NCBI GenBank assembly: GCA_963749415.1
Contig: CAVVMG010000001.1
Location: 1,860,001 to 1,924,000 of the forward strand
DNA length: 64,000 bases
Direction: 5' to 3'
From: JALYNX01 sp963749415
GTDB taxonomy: Bacteria > Actinomycetota > Acidimicrobiia > Spongiisociales > ZC4RG35
Made by a program: the position numbers and the translations under genes. Below the pieces are notes generated by a model. That model was not told the origin of the DNA. It was given only the letters and a program-made list of their open reading frames with translations, and made no database searches. Below are positions 36,925 to 46,212 of the stretch, one piece after another. The number at the start of each line of letters is the position of its first letter. Positions within the stretch are counted from its first letter, which is position 1.

Positions 36925-38859
36925 GTGCCAGTAGAGCTTCGTTATCCGGATGGAAAGGTCGTTGCGCACCCCGATGGGGTGACCGCAGGCGAGGTCGCGG
37001 CCTCCATCGGGCCAGGTTTGGCCCGCGCCGCCGTCGCCGCGAAAGTCAATGGGGAATTGATCGATTTGGGCCGTCCCATACAAGAGGACGGCGACTTCTC
37101 GGTCATCACCATCGACACGCCGGAAGGCCTTCACGTCCTCCGGCATTCCTCGGCGCACGTGCTGGCCCAGGCAGTCCTCGACCTCTTCGCGGGCGCCACT
37201 TTTGCCATTGGGCCTGCGATCGAGGACGGCTTCTACTACGACTTCAAAGTCGAGACCCCGTTCACGCCCGAGGATCTCGCTCGCATCGAGATCCGAATGC
37301 AGGAGATAGTCGACGCCGACCAGCCGTTCCAGCGCGAGGCGTTGAGCCGTGACCGGGCTCTCGACCTATTCGCCGACCACCCGTTCAAGCGCGAGATCAT
37401 CGAGAGCGTCGATCCCGATCAGGTGGCAGGGGGAGAGGAGGTGACCGTCTACCGAAACCTCGACTTCGTCGACCTGTGCCGCGGCCCCCACCTCCCCAGC
37501 ACTGGCCGGATCCCGGCGGTGAAGCTGCTGCGGAGCTCGGGCGCATACTGGCGAGGCGACGAGGGCAGGGACCAGTTGCAACGGATTTACGGCACGGCGT
37601 GGCCCACATCGGCGCAGCTTGGCGACTATCTCGCCCGCATCGAAGAGGCCGAGAAGCGAGACCACCGCCGCCTGGGCCCTGACCTCGACTTGTTCAGCTT
37701 TCCCTCCGACCTCGGATCGGGGCTGGTGATCTGGCATCCCAAAGGGGGGATGCTGCGCAAGACGATCGAGGACCACAGCCGTGCCTTGCATGAACGGTTC
37801 GGGTTCGACTTCGTGTTCACCCCGCATCTTGCCAAGTCGGATCTGTGGCACACGTCCGGCCACCTCGACTACTACGCCGAGAACATGTACCCGGGCATGG
37901 AGCTCGATCACGGACAGGAGTATCGGGTCAAGCCGATGAACTGCCCGTTCCACGTCCTGGTCTACAAGAGCCGGGGCCGCTCCTATCGGGATCTGCCGAT
38001 CCGGCTCTCGGAGCTGGGCAGCGTCTACCGCTACGAGAAGTCGGGTGTGGTTCATGGCCTGTTGCGGGCCAGGGGATTCACCCAGGATGACTCTCACACC
38101 TTCTGTACCGAGGAGCAGCTCGCCTCCGAGCTCGACCTCCACCTCGATTTCGTCCTCACCTGGCTCCGGGACTTTGGGTTCACCGACTTCGATGCCGACC
38201 TCAGCACCCAGCCTGAGAAGTCGGTCGGAGAGCAGTCGCGGTGGGAGTTCAGCCAGAAGGCCCTGGCCGACTCGCTGAACGCCAAGGGGGTGGCCTACCG
38301 GGTGGCGGAGGGCGAAGGCGCCTTCTACGGCCCCAAGATCGACGTCCATGTCAAGGACGCCATCGGCCGCCGCTGGCAACTCTCGACCATTCAGCTCGAC
38401 TTCACCCTTCCCGAGCGGTTCGAGCTCGAATACACCGCGTCGGGCAACATCGCGGAGCGCCCCTACATGATCCACTGTGCCAAGGCCGGCTCCCTGGAGC
38501 GCTTCATGGGCGTCCTGGTGGAGCATTACGCGGGCGCTTTTCCCGCCTGGCTGGCCCCGGTGCAGGTCTCGGTGATCCCGGTTGCCGACCGCCACCTCGA
38601 GTACGCGACATCGGTTGGGGCCAGGCTGACCGATGCCGGGCTTCGGGTCGAGGTCGACGACAGCGAGGAGACGGTCGGAGAGAAGATTCGGAGGGCATTG
38701 AGCCAGAAGCACCCGGCGGTGACGGTGGTCGGCGACGAGGACGTCGAGAATGCCACCGTGGGGCTGAGGCTCTATGGCGAGGATCGGGACACCAGAGGGG
38801 TCAGTGTGATCGATGCCACCAACCAGCTCGTGGATCTGGCGGGCAGGCCCGGGCGATGA
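36925..38859 (+). CDS. thrS: Threonyl-tRNA synthetase
   Basis: Charges tRNA-Thr. It has 644 residues from GTG 36925 with no clear ribosome site, typical length. The TGS domain opens VELRYPDGKVVAHPDGVTAG. The editing domain has HVLRHSSAHVLAQAV with HxxxH. The catalytic core shows motif 2 region GSVYRYEKSGVVHGLLRARG and FTQDDSHTFC, and MNCPFHVLVYK. A class II anticodon-binding domain ends the protein. It overlaps the next gene by four bases. In M. tuberculosis thrS also heads the pgsA-pimA cluster. Confidence 0.95.
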   Translation: MPVELRYPDGKVVAHPDGVTAGEVAASIGPGLARAAVAAKVNGELIDLGRPIQEDGDFSVITIDTPEGLHVLRHSSAHVLAQAVLDLFAGATFAIGPAIEDGFYYDFKVETPFTPEDLARIEIRMQEIVDADQPFQREALSRDRALDLFADHPFKREIIESVDPDQVAGGEEVTVYRNLDFVDLCRGPHLPSTGRIPAVKLLRSSGAYWRGDEGRDQLQRIYGTAWPTSAQLGDYLARIEEAEKRDHRRLGPDLDLFSFPSDLGSGLVIWHPKGGMLRKTIEDHSRALHERFGFDFVFTPHLAKSDLWHTSGHLDYYAENMYPGMELDHGQEYRVKPMNCPFHVLVYKSRGRSYRDLPIRLSELGSVYRYEKSGVVHGLLRARGFTQDDSHTFCTEEQLASELDLHLDFVLTWLRDFGFTDFDADLSTQPEKSVGEQSRWEFSQKALADSLNAKGVAYRVAEGEGAFYGPKIDVHVKDAIGRRWQLSTIQLDFTLPERFELEYTASGNIAERPYMIHCAKAGSLERFMGVLVEHYAGAFPAWLAPVQVSVIPVADRHLEYATSVGARLTDAGLRVEVDDSEETVGEKIRRALSQKHPAVTVVGDEDVENATVGLRLYGEDRDTRGVSVIDATNQLVDLAGRPGR

Positions 38860-39347
38860 CCGAGCACGAGCCAAAGCGGGTGGACCGCGACGGGATCTTC
38901 ATCGAGCGCGACCTTGCCGACTCGGTCGCCATCGAGGAGGAGCTCGATTCGAGCGTGGTCGGTCCCTACCGGTTTCCCTCGCCAACCAGGCGGCGAATCG
39001 CGGGCTGGGTCTTCGTTGCGGGCGCGGTCCTTGCCCTCATCCTCATCGACGGCGGGTGGATACCCGCGTTGGGGTTCGTCGCCCTGGCCGCATGGCAGTT
39101 CGCCGCATCGTGGCCGCTCAACATCGACGAGCACCGGGCTCTGACCATCGCCGGTGCGGCCGTGGACTTCCCGGTGGGGCATGCATCGGCGGCGGTCACC
39201 TTCAAGGGAATTCGCTCGGTGCCCCGGTGGAGTGTGGTTCTCTACTCGGCGAGCGAGCCGCCAGACCAGAGGGCGCTGGTGGTGGTCGACGCAGTCACCG
39301 GCGAGGTCGCTGAAGACCCGTACGTCGAAGACGTGCCCGCCGTCTGA
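38856..39347 (+). CDS. Hypothetical two-helix membrane protein coupled to thrS
   Basis: A 163-residue protein from ATG 38856 inside the thrS stop. The acidic N-terminus is cytoplasmic, two membrane helices lie at about residues 50-85 (IAGWVFVAGAVLALILIDGG, ALGFVALAAWQFAASWPLNI), and the C-terminal domain (VGHASAAVTFKGIRSVPRWS) is globular. No named family is recognised. It is convergent with citrate synthase, and only four bases separate the two genes. Confidence 0.7.
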   Translation: MTEHEPKRVDRDGIFIERDLADSVAIEEELDSSVVGPYRFPSPTRRRIAGWVFVAGAVLALILIDGGWIPALGFVALAAWQFAASWPLNIDEHRALTIAGAAVDFPVGHASAAVTFKGIRSVPRWSVVLYSASEPPDQRALVVVDAVTGEVAEDPYVEDVPAV

Positions 39348-39351
39348 CCCC

Positions 39352-40635
39352 TCAGCGCTCGTCGAGGGGAACGAAGTCGCGGGGCGCCGCTCCCACGTAC
39401 ACCTGACGGGGGCGAAAGATCTTGGTATCCGGGTCGGCCATCAACTCCCGCCATTGTGAGATCCAACCCGGGAGCCGCCCCAGGGCGAAGAGCACGGTGA
39501 ACATGTCGGTGGGAAAACCCATGGCCCGGTAGAGGATCCCCGAGTAGAAGTCCACGTTGGGGTAGAGCTTGCGGCTCAGGAAGTAGTCGTCAGACAGCGC
39601 CACTTCCTCGAGCTTCATCGCCACTTCGAGCAGCGAGTCGTCGACCCCGAGGGCTTCGAGCACCTCGTCGGTGGCCTCTTTGATCACCCGTGCCCGGGGG
39701 TCGAAGTTCTTGTACACGCGGTGTCCGAATCCCATCAAACGGAACGGGTCGTCCTTGTCCTTGGCCCGGTCCACCCAGTGGGAGACATCACCTCCGTCGG
39801 CGACGATCATGTCCAGCATGTTGAGCACCGCCTCATTGGCCCCGCCATGGAGTGGGCCGGAGAGGGCGTGGATCCCGGCGGACACCGAGCTGAAGATGTT
39901 GGCCTGACCGGAGCCCACCAGCCGCACCGCCGAAGACGAGCAGTTCTGCCCGTGGTCGGCATGGAGGATCAACAGCATGTTCAGAGCCTTGATGATGACC
40001 GGGTCCGGCTTGTAGCTCTCGGCCGGCACAGAGAACATCATGTTCAGGAAGTTCGACACGTAGTCGAGCTCGTTGTCGGGATACACGTAGGGCTGATGGA
40101 CCCGGTACTTGTAGGCCCAGGCGATCATGGTCGGGGTCTTGGCGATCAGCCGTCGGGCGCTGAGGTCGACCGAGCCCTCATCGAGGGGGTCGAGGGCGTC
40201 GGGGTAGTAGGTGGCCAGAGCCGAGGTAGCCGAGGCCAGGATCTGCATGGGGTGCGCCGAGTGGGGGAACGCCTCGAACAGGTATTTCACGTCCTCGCGG
40301 AGCAGCGTGTGCCGGGTGATCGTCTCCTCGTATTCCTCCAGTTGGTCCTTGGTGGGCAGCTCGCCGTACTGGAGGAGGAAGACGACCTCGAGGAAGGAGG
40401 CTTCCGCGGCCAGCTGCTCGATCGGATAGCCGCGATAGAAAAGGACCCCCGCCTCGCCCCCCACATAGCTGACCGAAGAGGTCCCCTCAGCCGTGTTGGC
40501 GAACCCGTGGTCGATGGTGACCAGGCCGAGCTTGGAGCGCAGCCCCTCGATCTCCATCCCGACCTCGGCCACCGTGCCGGGCACGGTGGAGAACGAGGCC
40601 TCTTTGTCTCCAAAACGGAGAACCGCATCCGCCAT
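39352..40635 (-). CDS. gltA: Citrate synthase
   Basis: Condenses oxaloacetate and acetyl-CoA; first TCA-cycle step. It has 427 residues from ATG 40635 with AAAGGA upstream; a TTG two codons earlier is possible. Catalytic blocks are MLLILHADHGQNCSSSAVRL, GPLHGGANEAVLNMLD and FGHRVYKNFDPRARVIKEAT, the type I bacterial arrangement. The N-terminal region with VSYVGGEAGVLFYRGYPIEQ is also typical. It lies directly downstream of, and in the same direction as, the EF-G-like gene (22-base gap), an insertion relative to the mycobacterial thrS-pgsA cluster. Confidence 0.95.
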   Translation of the reverse strand: MADAVLRFGDKEASFSTVPGTVAEVGMEIEGLRSKLGLVTIDHGFANTAEGTSSVSYVGGEAGVLFYRGYPIEQLAAEASFLEVVFLLQYGELPTKDQLEEYEETITRHTLLREDVKYLFEAFPHSAHPMQILASATSALATYYPDALDPLDEGSVDLSARRLIAKTPTMIAWAYKYRVHQPYVYPDNELDYVSNFLNMMFSVPAESYKPDPVIIKALNMLLILHADHGQNCSSSAVRLVGSGQANIFSSVSAGIHALSGPLHGGANEAVLNMLDMIVADGGDVSHWVDRAKDKDDPFRLMGFGHRVYKNFDPRARVIKEATDEVLEALGVDDSLLEVAMKLEEVALSDDYFLSRKLYPNVDFYSGILYRAMGFPTDMFTVLFALGRLPGWISQWRELMADPDTKIFRPRQVYVGAAPRDFVPLDER

Positions 40636-40657
40636 TGTCAAATGTCCTTTTCGGATC

Positions 40658-42709
40658 TCAGTCGTCCGCAGATTTTGCGGCGGCGATCACATTCTGCGCC
40701 TCATTGTGAGGGACTTCTGCATAGTGATCGAATTCGACCTCGAAATTACCCCGTCCTGAGGTCAACGAGCGCAACTCGGCGGCGTACTGCTGGATCTCGG
40801 CCATCGGGACCTCGGCCACGACCGACCTCAGGTTGCCTTCGCCTTCCATCCCGAGAACCCGACCCCGCTTCGAGTTGATGTCACCCATCACATCACCGAG
40901 ATGCTCTTCGGGGACGGTCACGGTGACCCGCATGACCGGCTCGAGAAGGATGGGGCGCAGAATCGACGCCGCAGCTCTCACTGCCTGGATCCCGGCCATC
41001 CGAAACGACATCTCGTCGGAGTCGACCGAGTGGTATTTGCCGTCGAAGACCTCCGCCGAGATGTCGATCACCGGATATCCGGCGAGCATCCCCCGCCTCA
41101 GGGACTCCTGGATGCCCTTGTCGACGGCGGGGATGAACTGGCGGGGGATGGACCCGCCCTTGATCGAGTCGATGTATTCGTAACCGGCCCCCCTGGGCAA
41201 CGGGGCGAACTTCACCGACGCGACGCCGAACTGGCCACGCCCACCGCTCTGCTTCTTGTGTTTCCCCTCCGCCTCCCCGGAGGTGGTGATGGTCTCCCGG
41301 TAGGGGATGATCGGAAGCGACGCAGCGACCTCCACACCGAACTTGCGATGAATCCGGGCCAGGGTCACGTCGAGGTGGCTGTCTCCGAGGCCGGCAAGGA
41401 TCGTCTCGCCGGTCTCCGGCCGCCGGTCGATGCGCAGGGTCGGGTCTTCCTCCTCGATCCGGTGCAAGGCCGTCGATAGCTTCTCCTCGTCATGGTGCGA
41501 GACCGGTGTGATCGCCACTTCGGCAACCGGCTTCGGGTAGGTCACGGGCTCGATGGTGGCGTTCAGGCCCGGGGATCGCATGGTGTCGCCCACCACGACG
41601 TTGTCCACCTTGGCGACTGCGCCGATCCCTCCGGCGGGAAGATCTGCGACGTCCTGATGGTCCTTGCCCTGGAGCCGGAAGAGGTTGTGGAGACGCACCT
41701 TTCCCCCGCGGGCCAGTTCGAGCTCTTGATCGGCCTTGATCGTCCCCGAGAAGATTCGGAACATGGAGATCCGGCCCACGAAGGGGTCGGAAACGGTTTT
41801 GAAGACATAGGCGAGGACGGGCCCATCGACGGCCGGGGCGAAGCTGTCACCCGAGGAGAGGCGGGGAATCGGCCGCTCCAAGGGGTTGGGGCCGTAGTCG
41901 ACGATGAATTCGGCGAGGAGGTCGATGCCAACGAGCTTCTCGGCGGAGGTGACGATCACCGGATGCAGGGTCCCGTCCAGGATCCCGCGATGCACCGTGG
42001 CCACGATCTCGTCACGACTCGGCTCGGTCCCCTCGAAATAGGCCTCCATCATGGCGTCATCTGTCTCCACGACGGTCTCGACCAATGCGGTGTGCGCGGC
42101 ATGGACCAGCTCTTCGACTTCTGAGGGAAGGGGTATCTCGGATCCGACCTGCTCACCGTCGGCATAGGAGTAGGCACGCTCCGAGGCGACGCGCACCACT
42201 CCCATCAGGCCTTCTTCGGCGCCGATCGGAACCTGGATCGGGGCAATCGCTTTTCCGAAAGCGTCGCGGAGCTGGTCCAGCGTCCGCTCGAACGAGGAAC
42301 GGTCGCGGTCGAGCTTGGTGATCACGATGGCGCGTGGAATCGACTCTTCGGCTGCGATCCGCCACAACTGCTCGGTCTGGACCTCGATGCCGTCGACGCC
42401 GGAGACCACGAACAGTGCGAGATCGACGGCGCGGAGGGCAGCCCGGGCATCACCCGAAAAGTCACTGGAACCTGGGGTGTCGATGAGGTTGATCGTGTGG
42501 CCCTGCCAGTCGAGAGAGGCCACGGCGAGCCCAAGGGAGATGCCACGTTCTATCTCTTCGGGCTCGTAATCGAAGAGCGTCGTGCCCTGCTCCACCGATC
42601 CGCGCCTGGTGGTCGCGCCCCCGATGAAGAGGAGTGCTTCAGCGAGTGTGGTTTTGCCACTTCCCCCGTGGCCTACCAGCGCGACGTTGCGAACTTTCTC
42701 CGGCTCCAA
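40658..42709 (-). CDS. Elongation factor G-like GTPase (FusA2 type)
   Basis: A 683-residue translational-GTPase-fold protein from TTG 42709 with AAGGAGG four bases before; longer in-frame extensions have no support. The G motifs are GHGGSGKTTLAEALL (G1), NLIDTPGSSDFSGDARAAL (G3) and TKLDRDRS in the G4 position. Domains II-V follow, including HKKQSGGRGQFGVASVKFAP (domain IV) and EVFDGKYHSVDSDEMSFRMA. It resembles the actinobacterial EF-G paralogue (Rv0120c type), which lacks clear ribosomal translocase function in related species. It forms a probable operon with gltA. Confidence 0.88.
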   Translation of the reverse strand: MEPEKVRNVALVGHGGSGKTTLAEALLFIGGATTRRGSVEQGTTLFDYEPEEIERGISLGLAVASLDWQGHTINLIDTPGSSDFSGDARAALRAVDLALFVVSGVDGIEVQTEQLWRIAAEESIPRAIVITKLDRDRSSFERTLDQLRDAFGKAIAPIQVPIGAEEGLMGVVRVASERAYSYADGEQVGSEIPLPSEVEELVHAAHTALVETVVETDDAMMEAYFEGTEPSRDEIVATVHRGILDGTLHPVIVTSAEKLVGIDLLAEFIVDYGPNPLERPIPRLSSGDSFAPAVDGPVLAYVFKTVSDPFVGRISMFRIFSGTIKADQELELARGGKVRLHNLFRLQGKDHQDVADLPAGGIGAVAKVDNVVVGDTMRSPGLNATIEPVTYPKPVAEVAITPVSHHDEEKLSTALHRIEEEDPTLRIDRRPETGETILAGLGDSHLDVTLARIHRKFGVEVAASLPIIPYRETITTSGEAEGKHKKQSGGRGQFGVASVKFAPLPRGAGYEYIDSIKGGSIPRQFIPAVDKGIQESLRRGMLAGYPVIDISAEVFDGKYHSVDSDEMSFRMAGIQAVRAAASILRPILLEPVMRVTVTVPEEHLGDVMGDINSKRGRVLGMEGEGNLRSVVAEVPMAEIQQYAAELRSLTSGRGNFEVEFDHYAEVPHNEAQNVIAAAKSADD

Positions 42710-42791
42710 ATGACCTCCTTTGCCTGGTGACAGCCCGATCCTAACCCTGACCGCCGCGAGGGTTCCCGGGCGCCTGCTACTTTGGAGAGTC

Positions 42792-43358
42792 GTGATCGAC
42801 ATGCGGGTCCGTCCCCGCGTCACCCGTCTTCTCGAGCCGATCGGCCAATCTCTGGCCTCGATCGGCGTGACCCCGACCATGATCACCTTTCTCGGTCTTG
42901 CGGTCGTCATCGCGGGGTCGGTGATGATCGCCTCGGGGCTGATGCGGTCGGGGGCGGCAGTGGTCCTCGGGGGAGCAATCCTCGACGGGCTCGATGGGTC
43001 TGTGGCCCGGGCGTCGGGCCAGGTTTCGGCAAGGGGCGCCTTTCTCGACTCCGCTTTCGACCGGCTGGGCGAGATCTCGGCGTTCGCCGCGCTCGGATTC
43101 CTGCGTGCCGGCCAGCCCCGGGAGCTTCTGTTGATCGTCCTCGCTATTGGCGGGGCGATGCTGGTGCCTTACATGCGGGCTCGGGCCGAGGTGGAGGGCT
43201 TCGATGGCCGGGGCGGGCTCATGGGACGTGCGGAACGGGTGCTGGTGTTCTGTGTCGGTTTGATGCTCGGCTTGGTGGAGCCGATGCTCTGGGTCTTCGT
43301 GGTGCTGGTTTGGCTCACCGCTTTCGTGCGGTTCACCACCACCTACCGTTCCTTCTAG
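42792..43358 (+). CDS. pgsA: CDP-alcohol phosphatidyltransferase (phosphatidylinositol-phosphate synthase type)
   Basis: About 188 residues from GTG 42792 (ATG 42801 is possible). The CDP-alcohol motif is DGLDGSVARASGQVSARGAF and LDSAFDRLGEISAFA, giving DGxxARx8GxxxDxxxD. The remaining sequence is hydrophobic with about six helices. Its position before an acyltransferase and a PimA-like mannosyltransferase matches Rv2612c-Rv2610c of M. tuberculosis, so phosphatidylinositol-phosphate synthesis for PIM lipids is the best assignment; phosphatidylglycerophosphate synthesis is an alternative. It is divergent from the EF-G-like gene. Confidence 0.84.
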   Translation: MIDMRVRPRVTRLLEPIGQSLASIGVTPTMITFLGLAVVIAGSVMIASGLMRSGAAVVLGGAILDGLDGSVARASGQVSARGAFLDSAFDRLGEISAFAALGFLRAGQPRELLLIVLAIGGAMLVPYMRARAEVEGFDGRGGLMGRAERVLVFCVGLMLGLVEPMLWVFVVLVWLTAFVRFTTTYRSF

Positions 43359-43371
43359 TGGCGAGCCACAT

Positions 43372-44247
43372 GTGAGGGACTACCTGGGATATCTCGCCTT
43401 GCGGGGCGGTGTCGGCCTGGTCGGCCTGCTCCCCAAGTCGGTCGCTCTCGCCATGGGCAGGGCCTTTGGCCGCGTCTGGCACATGTTCGCCTCCGGTCGG
43501 CGAAAGATGACGGAGCGTCACATGGCGCGGGTCCTGGGGGAAGAGGCGGACTCGAAGGTGGCGGCCCGCTCCGTCATGGAGTCGTACGGCCGGTATTGGG
43601 CCGAGGCGTTTTGGGCTCGTCCCCGGCGGGTGCCCGAGATGCGACGCAACACGGCGGTCGATGGGCTCGAATTGATCGTTGGTTCCCGCGACCGGGGTAA
43701 GGGGATGATCTTCGCTCTTCCCCACATGGGCAACTGGGAGGCAGCCGCCCCGGTATCGGGCACCGCGGGGGTTCCGGTGGTGGCCGTTGCCGAGCGGCTT
43801 CCGAACGAGCGCATAACCGACTGGTTCACCTCGATGCGGGCCGCGTTCGGGATCGAGATCGTCCTCGCCACGGGGGGCCTCGAGGTGATGCGGCGCTTGG
43901 AGGCAGCTCTCGCCGAGAACAAGGCCGTGGCTCTCCTCTCCGACCGGGACCTAAAAGGCCGCGGTGTCGAAGTGGAGTTCTTCGGGGAGCGAACAACGCT
44001 CCCTCCCGGCCCGGCGACGCTGGCGATCCGGACCGGAGCACCTCTGCTGCCGGTCGGCTCCTACTTCGAAGGATCGGGCCACCGGGTGGTCATCACCCAG
44101 GCGATCACGGTGCCCGAGACCGGGAGTCGCGCCGAGAAGGTGCAGGCCATGACCCAGGAACTGGCCTATCGATTGGAGAAGCTCATCGCCGAGGCGCCCC
44201 AGCAATGGCACCTCGTGCAGCCCAACTGGCCATCTGACCGCGAATGA
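43372..44247 (+). CDS. Lysophospholipid-type acyltransferase, PatA-like (phosphatidylinositol mannoside acyltransferase)
   Basis: A 291-residue protein of the LpxL/HtrB superfamily from GTG 43372. The catalytic H-x4-D/E motif is FALPHMGNWEAAAPV, and the acceptor region includes GVPVVAVAERLPNERITDWF, ALLSDRDLKGRGVEVEFFG and FGERTTLPPGPATLAIRTGA. In Actinobacteria this gene sits between pgsA and pimA and acylates phosphatidylinositol mannosides; the same order is seen here, with 13 bases before it and a four-base overlap after. Confidence 0.86.
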   Translation: MRDYLGYLALRGGVGLVGLLPKSVALAMGRAFGRVWHMFASGRRKMTERHMARVLGEEADSKVAARSVMESYGRYWAEAFWARPRRVPEMRRNTAVDGLELIVGSRDRGKGMIFALPHMGNWEAAAPVSGTAGVPVVAVAERLPNERITDWFTSMRAAFGIEIVLATGGLEVMRRLEAALAENKAVALLSDRDLKGRGVEVEFFGERTTLPPGPATLAIRTGAPLLPVGSYFEGSGHRVVITQAITVPETGSRAEKVQAMTQELAYRLEKLIAEAPQQWHLVQPNWPSDRE

Positions 44248-45278
44248 GCAGGATGCGGATCGGGCTGGTCAGCCCCTACGACCTGTCGGTGCCGGGAGGC
44301 GTCCAAGCCCAGGTGCTCGGGCTCGCCAAGTATCTGGAGAGCGTTGGGGAGGAACCACTTGTCTTCGGGCCCGGGCTTCCGGATGACGTGGAGGGCATCG
44401 ATCTCGGATCCAGCGTCTCTATACCCGGAAACGGCTCGAAAGTCCCGATCTCGATCGACCCGAGGTCGCGGGGAAGGTTGCGACGGGAGTCTGCGGGGCT
44501 CGACCTCCTCCATGTGCACGAGCCTCTCATGCCCCTGGCTTCCCTTTTCGCCACTCACGCCGGGCCTCCCGTGGTGGCCACATTCCATGCGGCTCCGGGC
44601 ACTGCCGCCCGGATCGCCTATCGGATCGGCGGTCGCATGATTCGCAGGGTGCTCGGCAACAGCGTTGCAGTCACCGCAGTGAGCCCAACTGCTGCAGCGG
44701 TCCTGCCACCTGAGCTCGAGGCTCGAATCATTCCCAACGGGCTCGACGTGAAGAGCCTGCAGGCTGATGTGGATCGGGACCGATATCGAGTCTCCTTCCT
44801 GGGAAGGGACGAGCCGAGAAAGGGCCTCGACGTTCTCCTCGACGCCTGGCCCCTGGTGTTGGAAAAGGTGCCCGATGCCGTCCTCAGTGTCATGGGGGCC
44901 ACTCGGGATGCCGGTGGTGTCGAATGGCTGGGGAGGGTGGACGATCGACAAAAGGCAGCGGTCCTCAGCTCTTCATCGGTCTTCGTCGCTCCCCAGCTCG
45001 GTGGCGAGTCTTTCGGCATCGTCTTGCTCGAGGCGATGGCGGCGGGCGCCGCCGTGGTGTCATCCAACCTCGATGCGTTCGTCGCGGTCGCCAACGGAGG
45101 GGCTCGCTTCATCCCGGCGGGTCACAGCCCGACGCTGGCGAGAGCTGTGATCGAGCTGCTTCGGGATTCCGCCGAACGAGAGCGGTTGGCCACCATTGGA
45201 CGTGGCATCGCAGAGGCCTATGACTGGAGTGTGGTCGGGGCCTCCTACCACTCGCTCTATGCCGAAATAGCCACTTAG
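44244..45278 (+). CDS. pimA: Phosphatidylinositol mannosyltransferase, PimA-like (GT4)
   Basis: Transfers mannose from GDP-mannose to phosphatidylinositol, the first step of PIM synthesis. It has 344 residues from ATG 44244, overlapping the acyltransferase. The GT-B fold shows IGLVSPYDLSVPGGVQAQVL and LHVHEPLMPLASLFATHAG in the acceptor half, IPNGLDVKSL and VSFLGRDEPRKGLDVLLDAW in the donor half, and the family motif FVAPQLGGESFGIVLLEAMA. The position after the acyltransferase confirms the assignment. Confidence 0.88.
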   Translation: MSRMRIGLVSPYDLSVPGGVQAQVLGLAKYLESVGEEPLVFGPGLPDDVEGIDLGSSVSIPGNGSKVPISIDPRSRGRLRRESAGLDLLHVHEPLMPLASLFATHAGPPVVATFHAAPGTAARIAYRIGGRMIRRVLGNSVAVTAVSPTAAAVLPPELEARIIPNGLDVKSLQADVDRDRYRVSFLGRDEPRKGLDVLLDAWPLVLEKVPDAVLSVMGATRDAGGVEWLGRVDDRQKAAVLSSSSVFVAPQLGGESFGIVLLEAMAAGAAVVSSNLDAFVAVANGGARFIPAGHSPTLARAVIELLRDSAERERLATIGRGIAEAYDWSVVGASYHSLYAEIAT

Positions 45279-45317
45279 GTCAGCGTCGGCGAGCCTGTAC
45301 CATTGACTTTCCCCTCA

Positions 45318-46211
45318 ATGGAGCTCTTCGTGGAAACCGGTACCGATCGAGTGAAGAGAGGCCTCGCCGAGATGCTGAAGGGCGGGGTCATCATGGACGT
45401 GGTGACCGCACCCGAGGCCCGGATCGCCGAGGAAGCCGGCGCCGTGGCCGTCATGGCCCTGGAGCGGGTGCCTGCCGACATCCGACGGGACGGCGGCGTG
45501 GCCCGGATGGCCGATCCCACCAAGATCGAGGAGATCCAGGCCGCGGTCAGCATCCCGGTGATGGCCAAATGCCGGATCGGCCACTTCGCCGAGGCTGCCG
45601 TGCTCCAGGCCCTCGGGGTCGATTACATCGATGAATCCGAAGTGCTCACTCCCGCCGACGAGGAGCACCACGTAGACAAGTGGGCGTTCACCACTCCCTT
45701 CGTGTGCGGTGCGCGCAACCTTGGTGAAGCGCTGCGGCGGATCGGAGAAGGCGCCGCGATGATCCGGACCAAAGGCGAAGCCGGCACCGGGAACGTCGTG
45801 GAGGCGGTCCGCCACATGCGGACGGTCACCAACGAGATGCGGGCGCTGACTCAGCTGGACGAAGGACAGCTCATGTCGGCAGCCAGGGACCACGGGGCAC
45901 CTTTCGAGCTGGTCCGCGAGGTCATGTCTTCGGGCAAGCTGCCGGTGGTCAACTTCGCAGCCGGCGGTATCGCCACTCCCGCAGACGCCGCTCTGATGAT
46001 GTCGCTCGGCGTCGATGGGGTGTTCGTCGGATCCGGGATCTTCAAGAGCTCCAGCCCCGAGGCGTATGCCCGGGCCATCGTCGAGGCCACCACCTTCTGG
46101 AACGAGCCTGAAGTCGTGGCCAAGGTCTCTCGTGGCCTCGGAGAGGCCATGCCTGGTCTGGAGTTGGGCACGCTCACCGAATCAGAGCGGCTCGCCGGCC
46201 GGGGATGGTGA
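45318..46211 (+). CDS. pdxS: Pyridoxal 5'-phosphate synthase subunit PdxS
   Basis: Makes PLP from ribose-5-phosphate, glyceraldehyde-3-phosphate and ammonia. About 297 residues from ATG 45318; a TTG at 45303 is also possible and neither has a clear ribosome site. Signatures are RVKRGLAEMLKGGVIMDVVT with the catalytic Lys/Asp area, ERVPADIRRDGGVARMADP, VMAKCRIGHFAEAAVLQALG, IDESEVLTPADEEHHVDKW and GEAGTGNVVEAVRHMR. It is immediately followed by pdxT. Confidence 0.95.
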   Translation: MELFVETGTDRVKRGLAEMLKGGVIMDVVTAPEARIAEEAGAVAVMALERVPADIRRDGGVARMADPTKIEEIQAAVSIPVMAKCRIGHFAEAAVLQALGVDYIDESEVLTPADEEHHVDKWAFTTPFVCGARNLGEALRRIGEGAAMIRTKGEAGTGNVVEAVRHMRTVTNEMRALTQLDEGQLMSAARDHGAPFELVREVMSSGKLPVVNFAAGGIATPADAALMMSLGVDGVFVGSGIFKSSSPEAYARAIVEATTFWNEPEVVAKVSRGLGEAMPGLELGTLTESERLAGRGW

Positions 46212-46212
46212 C

